Assembly (NCBI GenBank): GCA_905397405.1
Contig: CAJPVJ010000528.1
Span: 1-23,610 of the forward strand
Length of the DNA stretch: 23,610 bases
Origin: Oppiella nova
Lineage: Eukaryota > Arthropoda > Arachnida > Sarcoptiformes > Oppiidae
Reading direction: 5' to 3'
Numbering within the stretch: the first letter of the stretch is position 1; the number at the start of each line of letters is the position of its first letter. The position numbers and the translations under genes were made by a program. Below, one piece after another: positions 8,921-19,822 of the stretch. Under the pieces are notes generated by a model that had not been told where the DNA came from, ran no database searches, and was given only the letters and a program-made list of their open reading frames with translations.

Positions 8921-9442
8921 AATACACTTTAAAGAAATAGTGAAAAAATTTTGTCATTCATTCAAATAGTATAGAAATAAATTGAATATAGTATAGAAAG
9001 GGCTGTCGTATATAAATCATGTAAACTGAAGGGAATGGTGTGTGAGATAATACACTTTAAAGAAATAGTGAAAAAATTTTGTCATTCATTCAAATAGTAT
9101 AGAAATAAATTGAATATAGTATAGAAAGGGCTGTCGTATTTAAATCATGTAAACTGAAGGGAATGGTGTGTGAGATGTATGTCCATTAAGATCATACTTC
9201 AAAGAATCATTTCTATAGTATGATTCGTCAGCTTCACATCCAATGTGGAGTCGGCCTAACCCGCGATGATTAGAGATGCCATTCCCTCCTTAGCGCGAAA
9301 CAGACCCGACTTTCGGTCTTATGATCACAAAAGTCGGGCCATTGATGAACGTTCCCAAACACTATGAGTGGATGGGAGGGAAGGAATGGGTTCTGAGCGG
9401 TCGACACCTCTTAAATAATACAAAATTAGGTGCATTTATAAA
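8921..9442 (+). repeat. Dispersed direct repeat, copy R, with an internal 128-bp tandem duplication
   Basis: Second copy of the 5856-6377 repeat. Its first 128 bases (8921-9048) are repeated at 9049-9176 with one visible A/T difference in the TATAAA (TATATAAA versus TATTTAAA). After that it follows copy L until 9191, is complemented in register over 9192-9308, and returns to normal identity at 9309. A few substitutions separate the copies downstream, for example GTCGTATGACC versus GTCTTATGATC. Confidence 0.8.
9192..9308. other. 117-base block that is the unreversed complement of 6127-6243
   Basis: Flanked on both sides by direct identity to copy L (GTCCATTAAGA before, ACTTTCGGTC after). Every one of the 117 positions between is the Watson-Crick complement of the aligned base, in the same 5' to 3' order. 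I checked it position by position. The open frame of copy L is lost here. Confidence 0.95.
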
Positions 9443-9614
9443 TTTAATTTAGCTTTTATTAATTAAAAATTATTATTATAATATCCTTTACTATAATGGA
9501 TAATATTATAATAAGTCATGATTTATAAGAGTTATAATTGAATTTCAGTACAATATTAAAAATATCAGTTCACTCACTGGTGAGTACTACAGTATGTTAT
9601 AAATTATAATAAAG

Positions 9615-9639
9615 ATTAAAGATTATATTAATCTTTAAT
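9615..9639. repeat. Perfect 11-bp inverted repeat with a 3-base loop
   Basis: ATTAAAGATTA, then TAT, then TAATCTTTAAT. It lies 9 bases beyond the racemase stop codon on its 3' side. It could form an RNA hairpin in the 3' UTR, or be chance in AT-rich DNA. Confidence 0.5.
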
Positions 9640-9648
9640 TATATAAGA

Positions 9649-10867
9649 TTAAAGTTTTGAGACATGAGTCTCGGCTTCAATCACTTTGTCTGCAATCAAT
9701 TGTCTGATAACTCCTTCAGAATATCCGTATTTCAAAAGTATTTGTTTTGTATGCAAACAATCGGTCTCTTCGTTATCATAGGCCACGGCTTTGGCCGGAG
9801 TTCGGGACAGAATGGGCGCCGGTTTGGGCCTTCCGTTCGGGAAATACGAGTTTCGGTCGATATTATGTCTGTAGTGGTGGGCGTCTTGGAAGTCCAACAC
9901 TGGGGTCACACAGGCGTCCACTTTATCAAACATTTCTGTCCACTCTTTCTGTGTTTTTGTGGCGAAAACTTTGGCAAACTTTTCAGACAATTGGTCCCAA
10001 TTTTCGGTCTCATTTCTATCGCACTCCTCAATGGGAAGGCCTAACATCTCGACCAATAACTGGTAGAACTTCCACTCCTGAGCGGCCACTGCCATGAACT
10101 TGTTGTCTTGAGTCCTATAGCACCGGTAGAAGGGGGCGCCGCCGTCCAACATATTACTCATGCGTTGGTCACGTCTGGGCCACACTATGCCCCGCATAAA
10201 CCAATTGTCTTCAGTGGACTCCCAGAGCCAGGAGCACAGGTATGACGTGCCTTCAGTCAGGTTGCAGTCAATCACTTGACCTTTTCCTGACTTAGTCCTC
10301 TCAAACAGCGCCAGTATTACGCCGAGCGCTGCCATCAAACCTCCGCCCCCATAGTCACCCAATACGTTAATGGGCGGCACCGGTAGGTCGCGTTTGCCTA
10401 ACTTTGACAGAATACCAGTGATGGCCAAGTAGTTGATGTCATGTCCAGCTTTTTGTGACAAATACCCGGTTTGTCCGAAGCCTGATATCCGCATATAAAC
10501 GAGCCGTTCGTTGGCAGCCGTTAAGACTTCGGGACCCAAACCCAGTCTCTCCATCACTCCCGGTCTGAACGTCTCGATGAGTACGTCCGCTGTCTTGCAT
10601 AACCTCTTTAACACGTCTTTCCCCTCACTTTTCTTCAAATCTAAAAGAATTAGTTTTTTGCCTCTCTTTAGGTTTTCAATCTCTTTGGCGAAAGCCTTCA
10701 AAACACAATTCATGTCTTAATAATCAAACAAATATTAGCATTCAATTCATGGCTAATACCCGATCCACGCGAATCACTTCAGCCCCGAAATCGCACAATA
10801 CTTGTCCACAGAAAGGTCCCGGAGCTAAGCCAACCATCTCTATCACTTTGACACCTTTCAGAGGCAT
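9649..10867 (-). CDS. AMACR: Alpha-methylacyl-CoA racemase, peroxisomal
   Basis: Family III CoA-transferase fold enzyme that interconverts the 2R and 2S forms of alpha-methyl-branched acyl-CoAs, needed before beta-oxidation of branched-chain acids. Exons 10760-10867 and 9649-10695 are joined in phase 0 across a 64-bp intron and give 384 residues, close to the human length (382). The N-terminus [20 protein letters not shown] and GAEVIRVDR are family hallmarks. The catalytic residues are all present: His121 in AGHDINY, Asp150 in GDYGGGG, and Glu243 in AAQEWKF, matching the His, Asp and Glu of the mycobacterial enzyme. The chain ends in SKL, a canonical type 1 peroxisomal signal; no mitochondrial leader is obvious. 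The acceptor is TTTTGAAG before GCTTTCGCC; an ATG at 10713 lies inside the intron and is not the start. The gene is divergent from the F-box gene. Confidence 0.95.
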
Positions 10868-11454
10868 TTCTCGTCTAATTAATCCAAATTCTTATGAATT
10901 GAAACTTTTTTAAATAAATTAAAGTCAACTCACAAGTAGTGCTAACACTGTCTTAATGTGAATATTAATGTGATTTTAAAGGGAAATGATATTTTGAAAT
11001 AAATTGCAATCATAAAAAGATAATTTGAATATAAAAATGATTGACTTAATACTGTCTTAATAAGCAGGGGACTTTTATAAGGAAGTACTCCAGTACATAA
11101 GTTCATCATAATTATTGTTATAATGTCTTGTATTTAAATTTTGAGTTCATATACTCTCTTATATACAAAAAACTATAATAAATAATTTTAGGGAAACATT
11201 ACCAAAATTATAATAAACTAAAATTCATAATTTACAATACATTTACAAATTAAAGCCTAAAATAATGACAAAAAACTAGAAAATGAGTGCAAATAATTAG
11301 CACAACCATAGGATTGCATTGAATGGCCCTATGATTGGCTCACAACAGATGGCATTAGTCTGTGGTTTGTCTCACATTTGCAGTCATCAGTGGTTTGTTT
11401 GGATGTGTTTTGAAAGTTTCAATTCATTTGACACTTAATGGCAGTCAATGAGCG
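10868..11454. other. Divergent intergenic region between AMACR and the F-box gene
   Basis: 587 bp separating two start codons on opposite strands. It must hold both promoters. The half next to the F-box gene (11300-11454) is richer in G and C than the rest. No TATA box is convincing on either side. Confidence 0.4.
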
Positions 11455-12894
11455 ATGACTTCATATAAGATAATCCGATGCGAGTCCACACACGCGATGG
11501 CCATCGATGGCACTCACATAACCTCCGCCACCGATGGCCACACATGTCATGACCACCACTACCGGCGCGACTCCTTTGATGACCGCATTTGCGACGACTT
11601 ATGCGAAGACTTATTGTCTTATTTGCCGATTGAGGACAAGATTCGTATGCAATGTGTGTCCAAACGGTTCCGACGACTCCTTCACCGACGACAATACGAT
11701 CTGATAGTAAGCCGACAAACACTGGGACACAGATATCGTCGAGTATTTGACGTCAAGACATTCGAGTCGCTGCTCAAGAGGTTTCCGTTAATCACATTCA
11801 TTAGTGTGGATCTGATTGGCCATCAATCCGGTGACCAATTGATTGGATTGATTATCAAATACTGTAAGCATTTGAAGGCAATTCACATGAACTTCTTTGA
11901 CAAACAACACGTCGACAACAGAACTGAATACAGACTTCTCGTCAAAGAGGAGACGCTGAAGAGGTTTTTCGAGCGATTCAGTCGACAGTTGCGGCGGATT
12001 GTGGTCTTCGAGAACTTCGTCCATATCCTCAACGTTTGCCACAACTTATATGAACTCAATCTCACGAACAGTTACTACAGTTTTGTTTGTCTCCGATCCG
12101 CGTTCACTGAAGACACCATCGATGCCATGCGATGTGTCCGTAGATTGAAGTTTAACTACAACTCGACCACAGATTACCCGCTGTTTGCGCTGTTTGTTGA
12201 TAATAACCGCAACAGTTTGGTGTCCATTGAGTGCAATGAGACCATTGACAGCGAGGATAATACAAGACTTTTGTGTCAAATCTCACGTTTAGTTAGTTTA
12301 CGAAAATTGAAACTTCATTTGCATTGCCATCAGATCTACCACTCGTTGCGAATGATTGCCAAAAATTGTCGCCATTTGTCTCAATTGGAGATCAGTTTCT
12401 ACTCGAGTGACAGATATCTGCCATTTATGGTGCAGAACGACGTCCTAAACGCCATCAAACACTTCAGACGTCTACAGAAGTTTGCGTTTCATTTCATAGA
12501 GTGCTGTGAATCAGACTTTTTGAACGTATGCCTCAATAAGTGTGGAAATGTGACTGATTTGAGTCTCTACTCAATCAATGAGATCAATGACAAGTTCTTT
12601 GTGGACATTGACACACATTTGCCAAACTTAAGACATTTGAAAGTCATAAACGCCGACATCTCTGACGCGGCACTCAATTGGTTATCAAAACTCTCAAAAC
12701 TAGAAACCATTAGTTTGTTTAATCTGTCGGATGGGTCCACAATCAGTGAGTCCAGTGTCTGGAGCATTGTGGACAACTGTCCCAAAATCAGTTCAATTAA
12801 ACTGTTTTTCTCATCACTGCCTGTCGGGCCATCCAATCATCAAATCGATGCCAGAATTCGTGGCAAATATTCACAAATCAATTCATTTCAATGA
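11455..12894 (+). CDS. F-box protein with C-terminal leucine-rich-repeat-like region
   Basis: A single uninterrupted frame of 479 residues. The F-box is at about 42-85 (DDLCEDLLSYLPIEDKIRMQ, then CVSKRFRRLL), with the usual Leu-Pro and Cys-x-x-Val-x-x-x-Phe pattern that binds Skp1. The rest is a series of leucine- and cysteine-spaced segments typical of degenerate FBXL repeats, for example LRKLKLHLHCHQIYHSLRMI, NVTDLSLYSINEI and LPNLRHLKVI. By family, it would select substrates for an SCF ubiquitin ligase; the substrate is unknown. An in-frame TGA lies two codons upstream of the chosen ATG, so the start is 11455 unless a non-coding 5' exon is spliced on. The N-terminal 40 residues are Thr- and His-rich and probably disordered. 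Absence of introns may reflect retroposition or intron loss. Confidence 0.88.
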   Translation: MTSYKIIRCESTHAMAIDGTHITSATDGHTCHDHHYRRDSFDDRICDDLCEDLLSYLPIEDKIRMQCVSKRFRRLLHRRQYDLIVSRQTLGHRYRRVFDVKTFESLLKRFPLITFISVDLIGHQSGDQLIGLIIKYCKHLKAIHMNFFDKQHVDNRTEYRLLVKEETLKRFFERFSRQLRRIVVFENFVHILNVCHNLYELNLTNSYYSFVCLRSAFTEDTIDAMRCVRRLKFNYNSTTDYPLFALFVDNNRNSLVSIECNETIDSEDNTRLLCQISRLVSLRKLKLHLHCHQIYHSLRMIAKNCRHLSQLEISFYSSDRYLPFMVQNDVLNAIKHFRRLQKFAFHFIECCESDFLNVCLNKCGNVTDLSLYSINEINDKFFVDIDTHLPNLRHLKVINADISDAALNWLSKLSKLETISLFNLSDGSTISESSVWSIVDNCPKISSIKLFFSSLPVGPSNHQIDARIRGKYSQINSFQ

Positions 12895-15800
12895 CTTTCC
12901 TTTGCAACCCATAAATCATTGCTTATATTCTTAATTATAATAATTATTCAATAGAAATGACAATAATCTTAAATTATGTTCGCATACAGTGTATCAAATT
13001 TGATGATATAATCAAAACGAAAATAATTGTGATTACTTTTAGTCGTGAAGTAGTCATTTGATTGCTGCTTGAATTTACAGCACTTTTTGCAATATCTATA
13101 TTATTTTATTAAATTGTGAAATATATTAAATATATAAATTTTTATAGTTGAATGGCTATCCATTTAGGACACTATTTAGTGGACATTTATTCTTAGCCCT
13201 TATTGACCCCCAAAATAGATTATAAATAGATTATACCGGTAATATATATTTGAAGTGCATATAGTTTTTACAGTTTTATCATAATTAATTGACTAAATTA
13301 CTGTCATTTGAAACGCAAAGTTTTAAATTGTTATATTTTTAACTAAGATTTTACTAATTTTAAATTTTAATTAAATAACTTTTGTTATTATAAATAGAAT
13401 CAAGTATTGAACAAAAAACTTGTTGTGTTTGAAGGAAATGTAGAAAAAATAGTTTTTATTAGAAAATAAAATATATAAATAAAGCGTTTGTTTAATTATA
13501 ATGAGTGTAAGTTTTGTTTTCATTTTTTGCGATACGATTTTAAACAATAAAAACTACATTTAAATTAAAAAATATTATGATTTTGTATAATAGTTAAGTG
13601 GAAATTAATGCCATCGACCTGTTATACAGTATACCTGTGCAGTCAGAGTACCGGAGCACTGGTCTGAGACAGACATACAGCCAACTACTAGAAGGAAAAA
13701 CTGGTGCAAAACAAATGAAAGTTATATAATATTTTGTTTAATCATTTTATAATAGATTCACTCGAGTTTAACGCATATTAGTTATGCTCTCCTTATAACC
13801 CCGTATTTAACATTGCATTCAAAAGTGTAATTCATTTGAATTTTCTCTTTCTTTTCGTATTGCAAACCAAAACTCAAATTTTGTGTCTCATATATGAAAA
13901 CTTTTAATGTAAGAGTGTCTGTAGTTTTTATGGGACAAATATTTTTGTGAATAATATTTAATATGAGATATAATGTGTTAACTAATCGTTAGGTCAGTTA
14001 AAATTGTAATCAAATGTTAATTTAATTTTATTTTAAGATATTTTGTCGTTTCCTTTGAATCGATAATTAAATCAGTTTTTAATAATTTTTTTATATCTAT
14101 TTTTTCTCATATTTTTTCAAAATATCGATTCAAAAATCTATTATTAGCTAAATACTATATAAATTGAATGAAATTTATACTAAAGTGATTTTATACATTG
14201 CAATAATATTTACCGCATTTTATATAATTATAATCAACATATTTCCAAGAAATGGCTGAAATTAAATATACATTTAAATGAATTTAAAACTAAAATTTTC
14301 TCTCTTGAGTCAAAGGAAATGATTGATTAGTATTGAGTGAAATTATTAATAGTCGAGTGATTTAATGCAATACATATACCTATAACTTATAGGCTATAAG
14401 CCATTCAATTCATGTAAATTCAATGAAAATGGATTTACTCTCAAAATCCTTGACCGAAACGTTTTCTTAAAACAATTTAGCATTTCTTTAGCAAACAGTG
14501 TATGAATTCATGTGTTGAGGAAAATCTAAAATCTAAAACTAAGGGCTCATATAATGGTATGAAATGTATTATAGCTATTAAAATGAGACAATTTTCTAGA
14601 ATAACACCTCTTATTAATTTTCAATCAATTACTTCAGACGTCAGACCATTATTTCTCATTCAAAATCTTCTTTGTTTGTGTGGAAACTCTTACAATAAGT
14701 TGTTTCAGTAAATGATATGAATATGAAAATGAGTTTTAGTGCGAATGTCGAGAAAAGATATGTTTGCAAAAAATAATTTCGCTATATTTAAGTCACTATT
14801 ACTTAATGAACGCACAAATCTTATTATTCATAAAATTCATGTTTTGATGTGTTTTTTGGGAAATTTCTATGAATTATATTTCATGAAAACAATTCTCGAT
14901 CTTAAGTATTCTTATAACGGATCACTTGTTTTGCGATTGAATGCTGTTTTCTCCTCAAAAAACTACTGGTAATTGCATTCCTAACGACACTTTTGACATT
15001 GAAATGATATCCAACTCTTTTTTCTTATTCTTCTTCTTTTAGTACTTCCACTCCATTCCATCAAAATTATCTCCGAGTGTCTAATAAGTGGAAGTTAAGG
15101 GCCTCGGGGTATGACTCATATACTGGATATACATATAGTCTAATGGTGTGTATTGCACAAGTGTTTGCCTTTCACTGACACTTATTGGCAAAACATTTCC
15201 AGAGATTTGGTGTACAGAAGCCATTAGACGAGTATTGATATTAAAAGGAAAAAAGTCCCCAATTTTATATGCAAAGGGAAATGTAGTTCACTTTCATTGG
15301 AAACATTAAAAATCCCAATTCCTTGTAAAACAATACTTATAATTACTTGTATATGAAGCAATTTACTACTAATTATAGTAAATTAACTATCTTCTTTTCA
15401 TTAATTAATGTTCTGAACTTGGTAAATAAGTAGAAACTTATTTTTGTTTTAATAAATATCAGTTAAAAATAAAATATTAATTATAAATTAGTATGTTTAT
15501 TATGAATTTTTCTATTATAATTGCTGACAATTTCTTCAAAATAAGTTATAAATCCTTCAAATTAATTAAATTAGGAAATACTGAGAATAATATCAAATGA
15601 AATAATTTCAATTTCCGATTGTAGACAATCAATAATTTAAATTTTGTAGTCAAAATTTAATAATTATTTATTTATTCATAGTATTCTATTCAATTTAAAA
15701 ACAGGTCATTATTAAATTCATACAATTTATCATAATAGTAATAATAAAAATACAATTTAGCATTACTTTTTCAGTCAATCGTAAATTCAAAGCACATTTT

Positions 15801-16600
15801 AAATAGTATTGAAAATTACACTTTTTCCACAAATTAATTAATGCTTTTGAATATATAAGTGACAGATTTCCACAAGTTATGAAATAAGTTTAAATTATTA
15901 GTAGAATTTTTCCGATAAAATTATGAAATTCATTCAAAACATTTTCGCGATAATATATTAAAAATAAATTTTATTGCATAACCTTTGGTCTAAAACTTTA
16001 GATTTTTAAGCAACTCTTATATATTTCACATTTAATTGCAATATTTATATTAAATATTATAAATTCTACTAATAATTGCTATATACATCTACAATTTACT
16101 TAAAACTACTTGTTACAACTAATTAAATATAAATTATGATTATTTGAAACTTTTTTTTTATAAACAATTCTTTTAAATTCAATTAAAGATAAGAATAAAT
16201 TGAAAGAAGAAAAACAAAGTGAAGATAAAGTGATTATTAATAAACGTATGATTTATTAGAAAATAGTTATTTATAAAAAAAAATATAATTTTGTGTATGA
16301 ATGCAAAATACGTTGATTGAGAAGTGAGGTATCACTTGAAAAAAGATCACTTTTTCCCCCAAACGTAATGACGTTAGACATGAGAGACTAAAACTAGTTG
16401 TTAAGACAATCTATGTTTTCAGGTATTAATGAATTTATATTTTTAGTGCAATAGGTTTTATAGCCTCGATATATACAGTATATATGAGGTGCGACAACAA
16501 GTTGTGCAAGTCTTACAAACCAGTGAGTGATACCATACCTGTGCATACCTGCCCCCCTCACACACTCACTACATACTGTGTATTATTTTTATTATTATAG
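12895..16600. other. Long AT-rich gene-poor stretch
   Basis: About 3.7 kb with no recognisable gene on either strand. Open frames at 14502-14711 and 14739-14972 have AT-driven composition and no domain. Patches of more balanced composition occur at 13600-13720 and 15050-15240 but give no homology I recognise and no tRNA cloverleaf. The first part should include the F-box 3' UTR. Confidence 0.4.
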
Positions 16601-16710
16601 AAAGTCGTGTGATTTCGTGCGAAATAATCCAAGGATTGTGACCACAAAACAACTCAACGATATCCATACACAAGCAAACGCTTGACTCATTGCGCTCCCA
16701 GTCCTCCAAC

Positions 16711-16717
16711 TATAAAG
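16711..16717 (+). promoter_or_regulatory. TATA box of the secreted cysteine-rich protein gene
   Basis: TATAAAG lies 51 bases upstream of the ATG at 16762 and would place transcription start near 16740, giving a 5' UTR of about 20 bases. The flanking sequence is less AT-rich than its surroundings, so a chance TATA is less likely than elsewhere in this window. Confidence 0.65.
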
Positions 16718-16761
16718 ATCTCTGACTTTCCTTTTTGTTTGGCAGAAGTCGACAGAAAGCG

Positions 16762-18849
16762 ATGAAATACTTATTGATTGGAATCGCTTTCTTAGCGCTC
16801 GGTATGTATTCACTTGTTTTGCTATGTTTTGCATCTAGCTTATATTTTTAATACTTTATTCATTTAATAGTTTAAAATTTAAAAGTTTAATAATAATTTT
16901 TATAAGATTTTATAACATTTAATTTATACAATTTCAATTAATTGATTTGATTTGGATTAATTGGCAAATTTTCCTATTTTGAGAAAACTTTATAAAACTT
17001 TACTATAATATAGAAAGTGTTATGTTGTTATATGCTATTTGAATATTTTAGAAAGTTTTCAGTATAATTAATAATATTCATGAATTATTTTTGAATTGTT
17101 AATTGAGTGAAAGCTTAAAATAAATTTTAATTATAGATCTGTGGTGTGAATTCAGTTCACTATTACTTTCAATAGAAAATAAACAAATTCTTTATTTAAA
17201 GAACAAGATTTTGAGTTCAATTATAAATCAAGTGATAAAATAAATAAAACGCAAACTTGTTATGAATTTTTCACGAAAAATGTATTTGTATTTAACCTTA
17301 AAGTGTACGTATAGTTAGAAAAACAGTTTTCACGCAATTATTAATTCAATTTGAAAGTATAAATTTAAAGTAAAAGTTATTTTAAGATCTCGTATTATGA
17401 GACACACATTCATAACAAATATTAGTTTTTACTTTTCACTCTATAAATGATCTTATCTTTTGGTTTCGCTGGAAATAACCAAAAACATAGCGTTTTTGTC
17501 TCGCAAATCAATATAAATATATTATAGAAAATTTAATTTTACTGTTTTAGTGACAGAATTGTGTTAACTTTTATCCGTGTCTTATATCAAATGTATTTAT
17601 TGTTTATTTAAAAAGCAAACTCTTTTTTGCACTGAAATTGTTTCATAACTGGAACAATGACATGACATTCGTGTTAACCATATCTTGTTTTTAATCGCTT
17701 TTTTCATTTTCTATAATATTATGACTCAATTATTATTATATACAGTAATACACTACTTTATATTACTTAAGAAAATGCATTAAATAAAAGGGAAAATGTT
17801 TAATTTAATTTATTGTATTTAAATAATTATAGCCTTTGAAGCGAAATGTCTATAAGATTTAATGTTTGACTATTTTCTATTGTCGTATTAATGATTGTAA
17901 AAATGTGTTGATTTCTGTTTTCAGTCGCTATTGTGAGGGCCCAGAGCTCGTGCCACCTCCGGGAGCTGGACTTATGTCTCGCCTCAGGCCTGGCCTCGGG
18001 TCAGAACCTGCCGAGTAAGTCATCACTCGTTTATACATTACTTACCCAACAATCTTGACTCTAATCTCAATTTCTCTAACTTTCTATTTATACTAACATT
18101 CACTTATACCATACTAACCTATACTTGTGAGAAAGTTTTTCAAGTTGTGACAAACTTTCTAATAATGACTTACTTTCACGAATATCTGTCCGACCACCAC
18201 AGCCACCATCGCTGAGATCAACAAACAGTGTAATGGATTCAAAGAGATGAACGAATGTATCGGCAATTATTCGCGTCGGTGTTCAACGAAAGCCATGCGA
18301 GACTTCATGCGGAGTGTCACCTCTCAGGGAGACGTCAAGTCATGGTATTCAGAGTTCTGTACAAAAGACAGTTCCGAGGAAAGGGAGAAATTCCTGAAAC
18401 ACTCGACGTGTCTGAACACCGCCCAAAAGGAGTCCCGAAGCTGTACCAGGGATTTGACAGTAGCTCTCGACAAAGCTATCAATTCAGACATTGAGAACAG
18501 AATTCCCGGTCAGTTATCCATGAAATGAAAATCACTAAAAGTGATGAAACAATTTGTTTGACATTTGTGTATATTTTGGTGCAATTCAGAGATGTGTTGT
18601 GCGGTCCGTCGGATGCGAAAGTGTTCGTCGGATATCATTGAAGGCAAGTGTGGGAAGGAAGGCATGAAATACATGGGACAGATGCTCCAGTCGGTCGCCG
18701 GCACCCGCATACCCGAGATCGCCTGCCGCGACTACGACCCCACCTCCCAGAAGTGTGTCTCCATACTGCCGGCCCCGGGAACCAAACCCGGCAACACCAA
18801 ATCCAATTCAGTGTTGTCTCGTCTCCTCAATACCTATTCAGCCCTTTAA
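16762..18849 (+). CDS. Secreted cysteine-rich protein, possibly 27-kDa haemolymph glycoprotein-like (DUF1397)
   Basis: Four exons: 16762-16801, 17925-18014, 18203-18508 and 18590-18849. Introns are 1123, 188 and 81 bp; all splice phases agree and the product is 231 residues. A signal peptide (MKYLLIGIAFLALVAIVRAQ) ends near residue 20. The mature chain has 14 cysteines at 23, 31, 53, 62, 70, 96, 113, 124, 148, 149, 157, 166, 191 and 201, enough for seven disulfides, in a mostly helical, charged context. The C-x8-C, CC-x7-C pattern and length resemble arthropod 27-kDa haemolymph glycoprotein-like proteins, but that assignment is from memory of the pattern and is tentative. The C-terminal 30 residues are Pro, Ser and Asn-rich and likely flexible. 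A TATA box just upstream suggests tissue-specific or strongly regulated expression. The unusually long first intron may hold regulatory sites. Confidence 0.82.
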
Positions 18850-19450
18850 GGCACCCCACGATCCAAGAGTTTTAAAGAGTTTTTTGTGACTACTTTCCCA
18901 CCGGAATAGTAGTGTATTTCCAAATACAATGCGCGCGCTATCATTATTGTCTAATTATTACGAAACGCCATTTCATACAAACCACTATTTTATTAAATTT
19001 ATTTACAAAATAAAATAAAAAAAAGTTTTTTCTTTGAATCCGTGTCTCATTTGGGTTGGAAAAGTGTGTCAAATGTTTGTACTTTTTGTCGACATTTGAT
19101 TTTTGTGTGAAAAACATATTTTCGTTTACTTTCGAGTTTACGAATAGTGTGTTAACTATCGCTTTCATGCGATCCAAGGATTTGATACTTTGGTGATAAG
19201 ACATTATATAAATGTTTGTCAACTTTTTTATGAACAGGTTTTCAGACAATGAGTAAACAAATTCAGATGATTTGTGCGAAGTTTTGCAGTTTTTAGGGAA
19301 CAAGTTTTCAAATACATTTAACTCTGAGTTTAATTTTAGAAACTTTTATACAATTACGATAATAAGTATGAATGAGAAATGTTTATTAATGAAGTACAAC
19401 ATTAGAGAATAAGTAACAAAATAATAAGAATAACTAAAATTCCGATCAAA
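18850..19450. other. 3' flank of the secreted-protein gene
   Basis: No gene recognised. It contains the probable 3' UTR and poly(A) signals of the upstream gene. A reverse-strand open frame (18944-19303) overlaps those signals and shows no domain. Confidence 0.4.
19009..19019 (+). promoter_or_regulatory. Two overlapping AATAAA polyadenylation signals
   Basis: AATAAA at 19009-19014 and 19014-19019, about 160 bases after the stop codon of the secreted-protein gene, followed by an A-rich run. The position suits a 3' UTR end. Confidence 0.5.
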
Positions 19451-19822
19451 ATGAAAATTGTAAATATTAAAAGTAGTTTAGTTCAGATATATGAACGGAT
19501 CCATGCATTCCTCGACATCAAAGACAGACAACGGTTTAAGGATTATATGTTGGCTCTGGATGAGCTCTGGAAATAGTGTCTAGAAGTGAAAGGGAGGACC
19601 GGGAGTAGTGATACTGAGAATCAGGCGGTGTCTGAATTGGTCGAAGAGATGCGATTTGAGAAAAGAAATTTTCACCGATTTTTTACACAAATCTCTTTTC
19701 TAGTCAAATGTCTGGAACTGATTTGCGGTGACTCTGAGCGACAATCGTCTGATTTTGTGTATATATTCGGTGAAGACATTTGTCTGAAAAAATTGAAGAG
19801 TCGCTTACGAGTACTTCAATGA
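19451..19822 (+). pseudogene. Small helical protein gene with one in-frame stop, unidentified
   Basis: One frame runs from ATG at 19451 to TGA at 19820-19822 and would be 124 codons, interrupted only by a TAG at 19574-19576 (ALDELWK, stop, CLEVKGR). Codon use and composition on both sides of the stop look protein-like, with amphipathic helical stretches such as LVQIYERIHAFLDIKDRQRF and ISFLVKCLELICGD. I do not recognise the family. A single nonsense change in an otherwise open frame suggests a recent pseudogene. A sequencing error or a missed short intron are alternatives. Flanking DNA is AT-rich and carries no other exon I can support. Confidence 0.5.

Noticed and set aside
9192-9308. Explaining the anomalous block as an ordinary inversion
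   Set aside because: The reverse complement of 6127-6243 does not match; only the unreversed complement does, and the segment is not a mirror repeat of itself.
9664-10097. Plus-strand open frames opposite the racemase gene
   Set aside because: They are antisense shadows of a strongly conserved AMACR exon.
10699-10713. ATG at 10713 as the racemase start
   Set aside because: It lies in the 64-bp intron; the spliced upstream exon supplies the conserved family N-terminus.
11788-12836. Minus-strand open frames opposite the F-box gene
   Set aside because: Antisense shadows with no domain; the plus frame is long and has an F-box.
13600-13720. Possible tRNA or exon in a more balanced patch
   Set aside because: No cloverleaf, no TPsiC-type GGTTCGA box, and no open frame that resembles a protein.
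14502-14972. Two short open frames in the gene-poor stretch
   Set aside because: AT-driven composition, no recognisable motif, no promoter or splice support.
16595-16834. Minus-strand open frame over the secreted-protein promoter
   Set aside because: It overlaps the TATA box and first exon of a well-supported plus-strand gene.
18944-19303. 119-residue minus-strand frame
   Set aside because: It lies in the 3' flank with poly(A) signals and has no recognisable domain.
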